A stretch of 64,000 nucleotides of DNA from Hormiphora californensis (Eukaryota > Ctenophora > Tentaculata > Cydippida > Pleurobrachiidae), in contig CM035353.1 of NCBI GenBank assembly GCA_020137815.1, positions 3,282,471-3,346,470 on the forward strand, read 5' to 3'. Positions 45,791 through 58,554 of the stretch are shown piece after piece; the first letter of the stretch is position 1, and the number at the start of each line of letters is the position of its first letter. Below the pieces are notes generated by a model that saw nothing but the letters and a program-made list of their open reading frames with translations, did not search any database and was not told the DNA's origin. Both the position numbers and the translations under genes were made by a program.

Positions 45791-47792
45791 AACCAACAAG
45801 AAAAGACCCCAAAAAACATCGGGGTGCCACCCGAAACAGTAGGGGGAAAAACCCCCAGAGGGGCCCAGCGACCCCAGACCCAACAATGTTCCCGTTCCCT
45901 GTCCCCCCGCAAAAACCGTTTGTTTGCAAACGAGGCACACACCGGCAGCATTTAACTGGTCTCTACTCAGGAAAGACGCTGGGACATCGGACCCACACAC
46001 CCCCCTAACCCGGAAATTGTTGACATAGGGTTTACGGAAATAAAAAGGGTCAGGGGTTCCCATAAAATTTTGTCCGAATTATGTGTGTTTTGAGGAAAAC
46101 CTGTTCGGGAAATTTCCTTTCCCTTTTGGTGTAAATTTTTGTGCTTCCCGAATGCGATGGCCGGGGAGCGGGGTTGGTCTGGGAGAGTTTCCGATTTCTT
46201 GTATGTGGGGCACTCTTTTGGGGACATTTTGGTTTTTTTTCGATGATTTGGTTCCGAAAAGGGGAAAATTGATCGAGCGGGCTTTTTTGCTTGCCCATCA
46301 CAACAGAAGGGGAAGTGTTTGGTTTTTGGGTGGTTTGGGGTATCTGGAAGTCTCCCCCCTTAGGTCGTGTCCCATTTAGCCGGATTTTGGCAAAATTCAA
46401 TTTTTTGACGTCTCGGTTTAAAAGTATTCTGTGCCTTTACTTTTTGTCTTAACAGATTTGAAAATACCCTCAGTTTGGGATGGCCCCCGAAAAAAGGGGT
46501 CCCAGTGGTTAATCATAAATCTTCGAGGTCATTTTAGTAAAAATTGTTGCGGATTTTTTCCCCAAAGAAGGAGTCCCAAATTTTAGTTTTCAGAGACCTC
46601 TGTTTTCCCCAGAAAGGGCCCCTGGGATTAAACCCCCTTTTGCTTCTTTTAAAATTACTGGGGAAAAGAAAAAAGCCCCACGGTTGTCGAAGATATAAAT
46701 GTAGGGGGGCTCGGCCCGATTTCTCCGTAGCAAGCAGTTTTTGGGGCCCTTTTTTGGGAAACCCCAAGCCCCCCACTAATGAACTAGGTCCCTTTTCTAA
46801 GAGTTTTTTAAGGGGGTTAGACGGGTTTTGAAAAAAGTAAAAAAGTATTTGACGGGTCCAAGTTTGGGTTTGGTATGTAGTATCCACACGTGCAAATAAA
46901 AGGGGTTTGTCAAGGGGGGTCCCAATAGCCCCTACGCAGCTTTTTTAAAGCAGCAACGATCTTTAAACCCCCTCCCGTGTTGACCGGCCCCCTCAGGGGA
47001 ACCCCCCTTAAAAACTCTTTGCCTTGTAATAAGGGAGGTCGGGGCCCCGCGGGGGGAAGGTTTTGTTAAGTTTTTCATGTTGCCCCCTAAAAACCCTAAA
47101 AAAAAATTCACCATAGTGAAATTCACTAGTTTAGAATTATTTAATAAAATATTATAATGATTTGTGACATTTTAATTTTTTACCCCCCCAGTCGCGTAAA
47201 AGCTGTCTTTTTTCGGGGGGTGGTTTTTTTGGGGTTTAAAAGCCCGAGTAGTCCCCAATTGTGCCAATCAATCTCAACCCAGGGGAAATTTTAAGCATTT
47301 TTTTGTTTAAAGGGTTTTCTCATTAGGTGCTGGCGTTAATGTTCTTTTAGGGGGAGCTTTTTATGCCGTCATTGAAGGTATAACCCGGGGTTTTCGGGGG
47401 TTTTTCGATTTGTTTTAAAAAAAGTATTGGGTATTTTCCAGTTTTACTCCCCCCAAAGTTTGATCAAATGATCAAGGTTGACAGTCTGAACCCCCTTTTT
47501 ATGATTTAAAAAGCTGAAAGTGCAATTAATTTTTCTTTCAAAAAAAGCAAAAATTCGGAGCCCAAATTTTGTCCGTGGTCAGAGGGGAACGATTGTGGGA
47601 GTCGCATAAAGGGGCCATTGATGGAATACGGAGGGAGCTTTTCTTGAAAAGAATTTAAATTTTTAAAAAATCCGATGGAACAGAAAATATTCTTAGCCGA
47701 ACGCTTTTTAAATTTGGGGGGTTTGGCCCCAACTAAACTTTTTTTTTTTCAGTCCTGTACCTATACGGGAAACCCCCCTTTCAAAACAATGG

Positions 47793-48372
47793 GGGGGGGA
47801 AGTTGAATTGGATGGGGTTTTAAAAAATCAACCGATTTGTGTCGAGGGGAGGGAACCAAATGCTGTCATGAAGGGCGAATGCACTGGAATAAATCATTTC
47901 CTTTATTTATTTAACAAAAAATACCCCGACAACATTTCCCCAACCGCCAAAAGATATTTGGCAACAAATTTTTAAACCCCCCCCACACAAGCTCAGTATA
48001 CGGAGCAAATTAAAAATTTCAATAATATGGGGATTTCGTAACCAAAATAAAAGGGGGAAAAAGATTAACCATTTATCAGGTCTTGCGGGAGACAAATTTT
48101 TTGTGTTTCATTTAAATTAACCCCCCCCGGGACAATTTTTTTCCCATGTCGAAGGGCCAACGGAGCTTTTGCGGGGTTTTTAGTTTTTTTTCATTGCCCC
48201 TTCATAAAAATTAATAGGTACCCCTTTTATAAAACAAATTACTACTTTTTTAAATTGGGCAGGGAGTATTAATTACTTTTTCCGCATCTGGTTTTCTTGA
48301 GGTTTGAGCAAAACTACAACAAATTAACTCTTTGCGAAGTACAAGTTTTTGGGAAACCCGTCGACAAAATTT
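47793..48372 (+). pseudogene. Fucolectin-type domain fragments (broken or mis-sequenced)
   Basis: At 48312-48368 the frame reads NYNKLTLCEVQVFGKPVDK. This matches the C-terminal strand of fucolectin/tachylectin-4/pentraxin-1 (F5/8-type) lectin domains, whose signature is LTLCEVEV(Y/F)G. About 500 bp upstream, the stretch at 47793-47850 shares AAAAATCAACCGA with a similar stretch at 52.9 kb and could be the VDLG/INRVVIY part. The domain body between is unreadable. Whether the gene is decayed or the sequence is wrong cannot be decided. Confidence 0.45.
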
Positions 48373-51300
48373 CCCAAAATCGTGAACCTTGTTTTGGGGA
48401 GGGCCCCCCCCCCCCTCCCAAAACTGCTTTGGATGGGTGGTTTGTGCCCCAGGGCCGTCGACGGAAGGAGCAAGGGAAAATTGGGGCCCCAACAACTTGT
48501 ATCATTCTGAAATTTGCGGGGACAAACCCCTGGCAGGTGGATTTTGGGGAAATTGAAAAGCCAGCCCATTAAAGTTGTATACACAAAAAAGGGAAAAAAT
48601 GTGTAAAAACCCCGAACCCAATGGAGTCAGGAAAAATTTTCAAAAATTTTTTCGTTTTAAATCCCCCTCAGGGCCTGTTCCCAATAGAACAAAAAAGTGT
48701 GAAGCGTGGTTTTTTTAAAAATTTTCAGGACGTGGTAAAAAATTTGAATCTTTTAGAAAAAAAAAACTGGTTTCCCCCGTTGCAAAAAAATTTAAGCGTA
48801 GCCGAGACTTTATACATTTTCAGGTTTTATCGGAGAAACTCTATGGGGAAAATTTTTCCCCCTCCCGAAAAGTGGAAAAGAGCGTTTTACGTTTTTGGGA
48901 CTTGGGCCCCCCAATGGTGGGGTTTGTTAAAGCTCACTAAAGGGGAAATTACCTTACTCTATGTGAAGTTGAGATTTTTGGGAATTTGTCAAGCAAAAAA
49001 ATTAAAATTTTTTTCCCCTTTAAAACAGCAATAGAAGAACGTAGGTTTTCAAAAAAAAAAGGTCCCCAAACCTTTTGCCCTTTTTTTTGTGACCTTAAAA
49101 AACCCCCCTTTTTGTTCGGGTTGGGGATATTTTTTTAAAAGGGGGGTTTAAACCCGGGATTACCCCGGGGCATCCCCACCCTCGAGTTCCCCCGGGGTTT
49201 AATGGTGTGTCCTCAAGGCAATAGATGGAAATTCAAATGGAGTTATCGAATGGGGGAAGAATCCCCTATTTATAATTTGGAAGTCGCGTGATGGTCGTTT
49301 TTCAGGGGTTTATCTAAGGACGGGAATTTGCCCCTTTCATTACGGGAAAACCGACCCCGGAAACCCGGGGTTTTTTTTTCCACCGAACCGAATTAAAAAA
49401 TTTTTTTACCAAACCAAAACCGGGAACCAAACCGAATTTGGGGAACCCCAAAAACCAAACCCCAAAACCCATACAAAATTTTTTATATAAATTTTTCTCA
49501 AAAAAAATCATGGAAGAAACCGATAAGGTTTTGGAAAACCCATTTCTGAAATTTTTTAAAAAAAAGTTTAAAAAAAAAAAATTTTCAAAGTCTTTGTGAA
49601 AAAAATTTTCAAAGTAAATTTTTATCGAAAAATTTTCATGCCCAATTTTTTGCGAAAGAATTTTTGTTTCGAATGGGCAAGCTTTTAAGGGAAAAGGGAT
49701 TGCAATTTAGCAGGTTTTTTTAAAACGAACCATGAATGTGTCTTTTAAAATTTTTCCAAATTTAGAGGGGGGGAATCCCCCGAAATCAGCAAAAAATTAA
49801 TTGGGGACCCAAAATTTCCAAACACATCCCGTTTACCCATTGTCGATTAAACACGATTCGTTTTTTTAAAACCCATAATTTACAAAAAATTTAATTTTCA
49901 AAAAAAAAAATTTTCAAAAAATTTTCGGGTTTAATGTTCTCAAAAACCTTGATGGGGTTTCTCCATGAATTTTAGAGAAACTTTTAATTTTAAAAAAAAA
50001 AATTTGTAAAATTTTAAAAAAGTAAATTTGGGAAAAAAAAAATTCTATGTAAATTTTTGCCTACGATTTTTGCGAACCCGGTGATCCCTAGGGGGCAGGG
50101 GCTCTCCCCAAATTGGGCCGGATTTTTTTGAAACATGAATCGTTTCCCCTAAATTTCCCTAATTAGTTTTGTTTTGGGATCACGTATAGCAATTAACCCA
50201 AATTCGGCCCCCAAAAATTTAAAGCAAAACACCCCCCCCGCTTACCCCAAACCCGTTTCGAAAAACGTTTTCCTTTCCCGCAAAAATTGCCCATAAAAAA
50301 ATTTTCCATAAAAGGGATTTTGAAATATTTCCAACTTTTTTTCCCAAAATTTCGGGAGAATGATTTTAAACCTTATCGGTGCCCCCAAATAAATTTTTTG
50401 AAAAAAAAAGTTTCAAAATTGTTGCCCCTTTTTTTCCCCCATGGGGGAACGATACGACGGGAAGGGTCAGGTATCAAAAAAATCAATCCATATCAAACCC
50501 CGCAAAAAAGTAGCGAAAAATCTTTCCCACATAGCCCCACCGATTCAAAAATGGGGTTTAAATACGGGGAAAGGGAATTGAAAATCCAACTTTTGGGAAA
50601 ATTTAATTGAAAAATTTTGCTTTAAAAAAACCCCCAAAATTTCTGGGCTTTTTTGACCAAAAAATTGGGTGGTTGGGCCCAAAAAATTTCCCCTACCGAA
50701 CCAAAACCAAAACCCGAACCCCCCAAAAACACCCCCCGAATTTCCAACCCAAAACCGAACCAAACCGAAATATTTTTTCGTTCCTGTTCTTTAAAAAAAC
50801 ACTTAGTCCCCAAAAGCTTTTAAAGGGTTATTCACATTTTTGGGAACTTCCAGTGGAAGTTTTACCCCACCAAATTTAAAATTTAAAAATTAAAATTTTT
50901 GTTTTTAAACCCGCCCCCCACAGGGCCCTTTAAAATTTCCCCCCCCCTTTAAAATTTGAATGGGGGGAGAAAAATTTTAAAAGGCCCCCCGGGGTTTTTG
51001 TGTGGGGGTTTTTTTAAAATAAAAATTTAAAACACCCCGCCCAAAACCCCGCGCGAGATTTTTACTTAAGTAAAAATCTCGCGCGCGATTTGAGGGGGCG
51101 TTTTAAAAATTTTGTCACCCAACGGGGACCCTTTAAAAAAATCTTTGCGTGAGATCTTTTAATTTTTTAAAATTGGAGAGGGAAATTTTAATTAATTTAA
51201 ATTTTAATTTTTTTAAATTTTAATTTAAATTTAATTTAAATTTTACGCGGACCCCGATTTCCCGGGCCCCGATTTACCGAAAACCCCGTTAAACCGGGGG

Positions 51301-52849
51301 GGAAAATTTTTTCCCCCAAAATTTAAAAATTTAACGTTTTGCCCCCGGAATTACGGGCCCCCGATTTCCCGGGGCAACCCCCTTTTCCCCGGGGCTCCCG
51401 GAAATGGGGGAGAATTAATTTTCTTTAAAAATTTTAAAATTTAACCACTATGCCCCCTTAACGCCCCCGCCCTTTGGGCCCCGTTTTTAATTTTCTTGAG
51501 TTTTAAGAAGGGGCCCCGGGGCCCCCCCTTTCCAACCACCCCCCCCAAAAGAACCCCTTTTGCACAAACGAAATGGCAGATTTTTGAAAAAAAAAAGGCA
51601 AATTTAATTTTTTAACTTTGGGGGCCTTCATAAAACCCTTTCACCCCCCCCCCAAACCTTTGGGTTGGGGCCCCCCAAAGGGAGTTTAAAACCCCGCATG
51701 GTTGGGCGCCCCTTACCCCCATAACTTTTTCCAAACCTTTCCCCCCCGAAATCCTTTGGGCCCCCTTAAAGCCTTTCCCCCAGGGACGGGTAGCAATCTT
51801 TTGGGGGCAAAAAACCCTTACTTTTTTCAACAAATAAATTAAAAAGGGGAGGGGATTTAAGAGAGGGTAATATAAATTTTAAGGGCAATGGTAACCAACC
51901 CTTATGGGTTCCTAAGTAATGTCTGGGTACCTACCCAACCCCTTTGGTTTACCTTTACCCAACTGTTTTAAAATACCATAGAAACCCCGGGAAACCATTA
52001 GAAACAACTTTTCCGTATCACCCAAAAATCTCTTTGAGGAAAAAAAACCCCCATGGGGGAAACCCCATTTTAAAGCTTAGTCACCCAATTTTACCCCCAC
52101 GGGGGCCCAGGGAAACACCGCTTTTTATAAAATAATAATGGGTCACCAAACCCCAAATTTAAAAATTAAATTTTTAAAAAATTTTGTTTTTAAAACTCGC
52201 ACACACCAGCGGCCTTTAAAAAATTTCTCCCCCCCTTTTTAAAAAAGAACAATCTGCGCGCGATTTTGACGGGTTTTAAAAATTTTTGTCACCCCAACCG
52301 ACCGCCCAAAAGGTTGGTGAGATGGGAAATTTTTTGGAATGGAGAGAAAATTTTTTTAAACGGCCGCTGGTGTGCGGGTTAAAATAAAAATTTTAATTTT
52401 TAAATTTTTAATTTTGGGTGTTGGGTTGGGGCCCCCTTAAATATTTCGAAATGATTTAAAAAAATTTGCCAGTCCCCGGGCCATAGTTAAAAATTTCAGG
52501 GGCCAGGGGGGCAACCGTTTTTTAAACGTTGATGAAAAGGGGGCCAAAAAAAACCCCCGGAAAAGCTTTCCCGGGGGGGTTTATAAAAAAGGCCCTTTTA
52601 ATTGAGGCGCACCAAGGGGGGTTGGCCCTGGGATAAACTATATTTTTTGGTTGGTGACATGGCCCCGGGCCCCGGCCCCCCCCCCCCGCGTGTGCGGGGG
52701 TCGCGCCAGGGTCCCAAATTTTTCTGAACCCAAGATATCTGAAGCACAATGGGGGCCTTTGGATTTTTTTTTATTTATTTTAATCCCTTTAATATTATAA
52801 TTTAAATTTAATAACTATGTTTTTCCGCAGCACTTTTCCTTACAGGAAG

Positions 52850-52934
52850 CACTTCAAACCCAACTGGGGGAATTTGAAGGATGGGGGTTTCAAAAATCAA
52901 CCGAGTCGTGATCTACGGACGAATTTGACTGGTA
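52850..52934 (+). pseudogene. Possible N-terminal part of a fucolectin-type domain
   Basis: One frame contains INRVVIYGR, similar to the core strand of F5/8-type lectin folds (W..VDLG....I..VVIYNR). Another frame is needed for the flanking residues. It is followed by a candidate donor near 52934 (GGTAAAAA). It may belong with the exons from 54143 on. Confidence 0.35.
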
Positions 52935-53201
52935 AAAAAGAATGGCTAACGCTCAGGTAACCCTAAAAACACTTTTATGGGCAGTTTTTTTAAAAAAGGC
53001 CAATATAACTAAAGGAAGAAATTTTTGTTTATCTCCTTTGGTGTCAACACACCCCAAAGGGGCCCTCGTAAAAACAGTTAAGGGGGGTCTCACACATAAC
53101 GGGCGGGAACTGGGTTTTAAGGGGGAGATTAATTAGTTTTCTGAATAATGATTTTCAAAAGCAAAAATTTAAAATGGGGAAAAAAAGAAAATCAAAAAAA
53201 T

Positions 53202-53274
53202 ACGGGGTTTGCCCGGGAATTAAACCCGGGGCCCTCCAGAGAGACATGCTGGGAGCTTAAACCACTAAGTTACC
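53202..53274 (-). tRNA. tRNA-like sequence (pseudo-tRNA or SINE head)
   Basis: The minus strand reads an A-box-like TTAGTGGTTTAAGC, a stem-loop CCAGC-ATGTCTC-TCTGG, and a T-arm-like CCGGGTTTAATTCCCGG. Spacing is roughly that of a tRNA; the 7-nt loop would place GTC as anticodon. The acceptor stem is not convincing and the surrounding sequence is low quality. Confidence 0.35.
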
Positions 53275-54142
53275 AAAAAAATTAAACCACTAAGTCCATT
53301 TTTCAGAATCCCAAAATTTAAAAATATTTTAAATTTTCTAGGCTCATAAAAATTTAGCCCCCAAAAATATAGGTTTTTTTTTGCAGGAGACGAATTTTGG
53401 GCCATTAAGTACCCCCGGAAAGACGTTTTAAAGCTGACTGCAAGGGAGCCTTTGGGTGGTTAGTTAAAAAGCAATTGCCCCTTTCAAAAAAAAAATTTGG
53501 TCCTTTACTCACTCGAAACCTCAAATAAACGAATAAATCGAAATATGCCCCTTTTAAAAACCATTTTTTTTAGGATCAAATAAGAATTAAAACAAAAACT
53601 ACAACTTTTTTGACCCCTGGTGAGGTAAACGTTTTGGGGGAGCCAAAACCGAGGAAGAAACCTTTAGTTAATCTCGCCTGGGCATGCCCCCCAAAGTCGG
53701 GACAAGCGGGGGGTGGTGGAAGGGTTAATCCTGCCAGGGAACGAACAACCACGGAACTCTGGGGCCAGTAAGTGAATTTGTGAATTAATCCTAAAAATCA
53801 CGGCTATTTTCCCATCATTATAACGTTCGATCCACAAGAGCTATAAGAATATTGTGCAATTGCAGATTCAAAAAGTACAATTGATAGGGCGACCGCACTA
53901 TATCAGCAACGCGGCCTCCAACTTTTGGTCGGTTAATCTTTTGGGGCGTTTGCTTTCCTCTACACTCCATAAAGACCAACTTTCAGTTTGTTACAAAACC
54001 ATTCTGAGGTAATACAGAGTTCAGCCTCTGGCTCTGGATAATATTTTCATTTTTTTCCCCCCGCCCGAAGATCTTGAATGCACCAAAACGGGACCCCACC
54101 ATATTTTGGTACGAACGTTTCACAAAACACTAATTTTTCCAG

Positions 54143-55446
54143 ATACACTCTCAACTGTTGGATGATTGGCAGCTCTGTCAGAATCGTCAATGACAACAGT
54201 TATCTGACACTGTGTGAGGTCCGAGTAATGGGTGACCCTGATCCAATCAACACTGAAAGTAAGTATAGAACTTGGTGACATAGACACCTGGCGAGACCAA
54301 GACGAAGATGAGCTCATGGTCCGGGGGGGGGTGGGGGTCGGCCAGGGGGGTTTTTGCTATATGTCACCAAGTATAGACCATGGTAAAATTATAGATAATT
54401 GCTTGACTATTATAATTATAGATAGTTGCCATTGTCATTAAGAAAATACCTAGTAGATAATATTTAGTAGATTTATCTAGTCCATTTTTCCAATAAACAT
54501 ATGAACTGGGAACATGTTCGAACTTGGGTTTTGGCGACGTTTTGATCTCAACACCTCAAACTAAATATTTAGATATCTAACAAATTATTTAACATCCCCT
54601 TTTTACAAATCCAGGCAACGAGACGATAGTTGACATTGGTGAATTGAGCTGTATCAACGATGGATGTTTCAGTACAGCTACCTGTCCAATTGGTTACGCT
54701 ACTACTCGGTGTGAAGTCGCTACAAGTACGTGTAATGCGAATATATTAGCACGTGCAAAATATAGCACGTGCAAAATACTGAAAAAAATTTTCAAAAAAG
54801 TTAGTCTAGTTAGTCACAGTTTAAAGCAGTATCCGGATAGTAGTAGTATGGTTAAGTAAGAAGCAGTATGTATGAGTATAATGTATTTCACCCTGCACCA
54901 TCAATATATCCATTATATGTACATAATTTTGGTACATTTTGTATAAATAGATGTACATTGTTCATTGTACAATGAAATGAAAACTATGAACTAGGCTACA
55001 AAATTGAGTACTGAACAAACATGCTGTTCATCTATCCCCCCATTTCTGCAGGAAAGGTTGGTTCTAAGTCGAGTGGTGCATATATTGATAACGGAATTTG
55101 TTACGCAGCCAACAGTGGAAAAGCAGGTTGAAAGCAGTGGAGAAGGTGTCATTGTAAGTGCTCCTTCATAAAAATCATTATCAGATTTTTATCGTTTTTA
55201 TCATGGTACTAATATAACTATTTTGTGCCCCCCCCCCCCCCCCGGCAGGCGAAGGCCACGTGTGCTTTGAACCCCCAATTTGAGAACCCCTGTGGCGGTG
55301 AAGCCCTTCTCAAATTCACCACTGAGAGTCAGCTGGTGGCAGTTTTAGTTTTTGCATCTATATGTCCTGCGGATACGAAAAGCAGTTGTTGTGGTCTTTT
55401 GTCCCTGGGTTGTTCCCTGGGTGACCAGTATAAAGTTCCGTCGTGA
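54143..55446 (+). CDS. Fucolectin-domain protein with PCSK9-type cysteine-rich module
   Basis: Exon 54143-54258 encodes the end of a fucolectin/F5-8-type domain (NDNSYLTLCEVRVMGDP). Exon 54615-54725, joined in phase, has ELSCINDGC and CPIGYATTRCEV. Exon 55052-55153 has SSGAYIDNGICYAANSGKA, and the next, from 55249, has AKATCALNPQFENPCGGEAL. The order C.GY..T.C, GAY..N.C and then a cysteine strand resembles one subdomain of the PCSK9 C-terminal Cys/His-rich domain (TLTGC, GAYAVDNTC, AVAICC). The third exon has one base too many after GKA (GGTTGA near 55134), giving a stop where a one-base shift would restore the frame into the next exon. This is likely an assembly indel. The upstream part is probably in the unreadable block. 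Likely secreted. Confidence 0.65.
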
Positions 55447-56660
55447 GGTTACCATAACAAACTTCCACCTTAGTTACCTAACACTCCACCGGTACACCAT
55501 AGCAAAACCTCCACCACACGTTTCCAGAACAAAATCCACCCCGGTTTCCAGAACAAATCCACACCCGGGTTCCATGAAACAACGCCAACCGGGTACCAGA
55601 GAGGACCCAACAACTACACCCGGTGTACCATAACAACCCACCAAGACCAGAGCAACTCCAATCCGGGGACCCAGGAAACAAACGCGGGAGGTGACAACGT
55701 CAGCGAGTTGAAGTAGCAGTAATATCCTAATTTGTATTAGGATCACATCTATGGCAATAGTGTGCAATTGTTGTAAGACGACGGAGAAATGAGGAAAGAA
55801 TAGAAATAGAAAAGAAGAGCAGAAATGATGGGGAGGAAGGATTGTGTTGGCGGTGTCTGAATGGATGTATGGTTTGACGACTATATCATCGTCTGCCAAC
55901 TCTCTAACTTGTAAGTAACCATGGCAACGAAATTGTACTAGAATTAGTAACCCTAGCAAACCAAATTAATGCATAACTTACTTCCTCCAGAGAACATATG
56001 CAGCAGCTAAATTGTCCCAACTGTGATGGATTACACCTGTGACTGGAGAGGGTTGAGGAAGGCAATGAGATAGGAAGGTCAAGATGGACGGAGGGAGTAA
56101 ACTCAGAAGAAAAAGAAGGAGAGACGTAGTTACTAAGAGTAGAAACGTAAGTCAGGGAAGAGTACAAATAAGTACAAAGAAAAGTAGAAAGAAGTAAAAG
56201 AGGAGGGAAGTCTGAGAGAGAGAGAAAGAGAGATAAGTAACCAACCTGTCAAGAGGTTTCAGCTGGGATTGTCTTGTGGTCGATAATGAGAGGTACTTAA
56301 TAGATAATTAAATGACCAAGAGTTGTACCTGAATCACGGGATGATTTACCTATTTATTGTTCGAACTGGGTTAAACTAGATTTTAACGAAATAGTATTTA
56401 ACATTTATGAATTTATATTTAAACAATATAAAATTGCACGGTGTTTTCTCATCCGGTTTGTTGGTGAGAATGGTGAATGTTAATGTTTGTCCCAGTGGAG
56501 TTCCGAATAAACGTGTAATGAACTTCTCAACTTCGATCGAAAATCAATGCCTTGGTAAATGTCAATTATTTCTCTATACCGGTGCGTTGGGATGGCCAAC
56601 GACCGTTGGCTTGCCAAGCTCCTAAAACCTGAAAATGGATGTTTTGACGATGATGAAATA
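55447..56660. other. Intron or intergenic, degenerate repeats
   Basis: From 55450 to 55680 there are loose repeats of the type GGTTTCCAGAACAAATCCAC and ACCATAACAACC. From 55740 to 56240 the sequence is purine-rich with many AGAA and AGTA units. No supported exon. Confidence 0.35.
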
Positions 56661-57345
56661 ATGGTTTTTTCTTTACATGTTCGTCCGCACGCCTTATGAC
56701 AGGATGCGGTGTTGAGGTAGATCTCAGGCGGGGTGCACGTTATCATGGATATTGGAATATGTTATTAAATATGCCACTGAACGGCCGTAGGTTTATTATT
56801 TAGTCTTTAGATCAATTGGATTTATGTTACTGCCAAACCTCTACCTTTAGACGGGGTAACTGGGGGGGGGGTTACCTCCTGCTGCCAATTCACACGCTGT
56901 GTGGGAGAGACGGGCACTTGGAGAAGGGCTTTTCTTTTGGAACGATGCCTTTCGACTGCCATCTGCTGGGCCCTTGTGTAGGTCAGAGCGTAGTTTAATG
57001 AGGGTGAGGTGAGTCATATATGGGGTACCATGGTACCATGGTAGTGATGGTGGAGTCATATAGTACTATTAATGGTAACCATGGGTATAGGGAAGGTGTG
57101 GAGTGGTTACCATGGGTTACCATGGTGTGATATGAGTGTTGTATGTTAGTTTTGTTTACCCATGGAAACGGAGAGAGAGAGAGAGAAGAGAGAAAAACCA
57201 TTTTCCTCGCGATGCTCACACGTTTGGAGCACCCACTGCCGCCGATGGCGTTTACATCGAGGGCACGGGATCTTCTGAGTGTGTTGCCCGAGCCATCCCA
57301 CGCCCAAAGCAAACCAGTCATACCCTGTCCGACGGTTTTTTTTTT
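56661..57345 (+). CDS. Further PCSK9-type cysteine-rich module fragments
   Basis: Around 56680-56760 one frame reads LMTGCGVEVDLRRGARYHG, like the TLTGC strand of the module. At about 57205-57300 another reads DGVYIEGTGSSECVARAIP, like GAY..N.C-VAR. They probably form a second copy of the module in the gene that starts upstream. Between them, 57000-57130 is full of GGTACCATGG and GGTTACCATGG repeats. Frames do not connect cleanly, so exon limits are approximate. Confidence 0.4.
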
Positions 57346-58550
57346 TTTTTGCTTACTGTTGGAGGACGAACAATTGATGCGAGACCCATGTACCGGGGAG
57401 AATGAGGAGAATGGAGAATGAGAGAGGAGAAAATCTTACAGTACGGGAGTACAGGAGTAGTACCGGATCGTCTTCGCACAGAGTCCATCCATTGAATGCC
57501 CCCGGGGTTACGGGGGTTACATCATGTCTAGCTGTGCCTTCCACAGCCGATGGATGGACAAGGTAGGTATGGGTAGGGTTAATTATTTAATAATTAATTA
57601 ATTATAAATTAATAATTAACTTGTTATTGATCTCTGTTCTCTTTAATTACAGTCAAACCTCGAATGACCGTATTACCCGTGAACTAAAATTTTGATTACT
57701 AGCCAATATCTAGTCTCAATGGAAAAGAACAACGACCGCCCGCAATAATGAATTAAATAATTAATTTTAAAAACTGTTCCTTAATTAGTTTAATTTCTAT
57801 ATATGTTTCAGGGCCTGGATGCTTGGAACAAAGCCAAGGATCGTTCCAGATAAGCAGTGTGGAGGCCCCAGTCTGATGGGGTGCGGGTGTGTGTGCTAAT
57901 TTGAATGAAAACTGTATATGCCGGGCTGGGATTGTAGTGGGTATGGTATTGCAACTCACCGGTTATCTGCATAAACCTCAACGGGGGTATTGTGGGTTAA
58001 GTGGTAATTTTTTATTGGGGTAAGTTAGGAATTGGTAATTATAGCAATTAGTTAACTAGTAATTATTTAATTACAAAATTGAGATTTGATTACAAATTGG
58101 CGACATTATCAATAATTTTAGTTCAACATATCAGCTTTCCAACTAATCAGGGACAACATGATAATTATAAGATAATGACTAATTAACCTGAAACCGTATG
58201 TGATCGTAAAATTGGCTGAGGATTTTTGGCATTTTTTGCAGACTTCTTCTTCTTACTGGAGAAAAGTTGGGAAAAGAAAATCGCAAAGCAAGAAAAATTT
58301 GTACCTGCAGAGAGCAGGCGTATCGAGGAATGTGGAATTCTGGGACTCGGGTTTTTGGGGAAAATTGTAAGTCGAGAGGAATTCAGGGAAGTCTCTTGTG
58401 AAGAGAAGTAAGGGGATTTTTAGTGACGGATATGGCGGATTAAATATAAGAGTGTGATTCGATCTGATACCAACGTGGATTGATTTAGTTTAAAGAGGGT
58501 TATCGAAAGTTTTGTCCTCTGTTTACAAGAGTGATTTTAACCCTCTCTTC
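57346..58550. other. No supported gene
   Basis: A T-run (57333-57350) and A/T-rich TTAATTAATTAT stretches are present. Possible short exon-like pieces lie near 57500-57560 and 57811-57855 (GPGCLEQSQGSFQ), but nothing that can be assigned. Confidence 0.3.
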
Positions 58551-58554
58551 GCCA

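Larger units (their letters stand above)
45791..53830. other. Low-confidence sequence: mononucleotide-run-rich block 2
   Basis: As in block 1, the sequence is dominated by runs such as AAAAATTTTT, CCCCCC and GGGG. Recognisable pieces survive: a TTGATCAAATGATCAA-like motif at 47460 (compare 28.5-29.0 kb), fucolectin-type codons near 47.8, 48.3 and 52.9 kb, ACTTCCAGTGGAAGTT at 50848, a CGCGCGCGATTT hairpin near 51045-51080, and a tRNA-like segment at 53.2 kb. It probably holds real genes that cannot be read at this accuracy. Confidence 0.65.

Noticed and set aside
45537-46063. Minus-strand ORFs of 125-173 codons with THPLLYQPARAIYHTPL repeats
   Set aside because: They translate the ~110-bp tandem duplication of a dispersed repeat; no protein family is recognised.
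48297-48572. 91-codon ORF as an intact gene
   Set aside because: Only the first ~19 in-frame residues after the start region match a fucolectin strand; the rest is run-rich nonsense.
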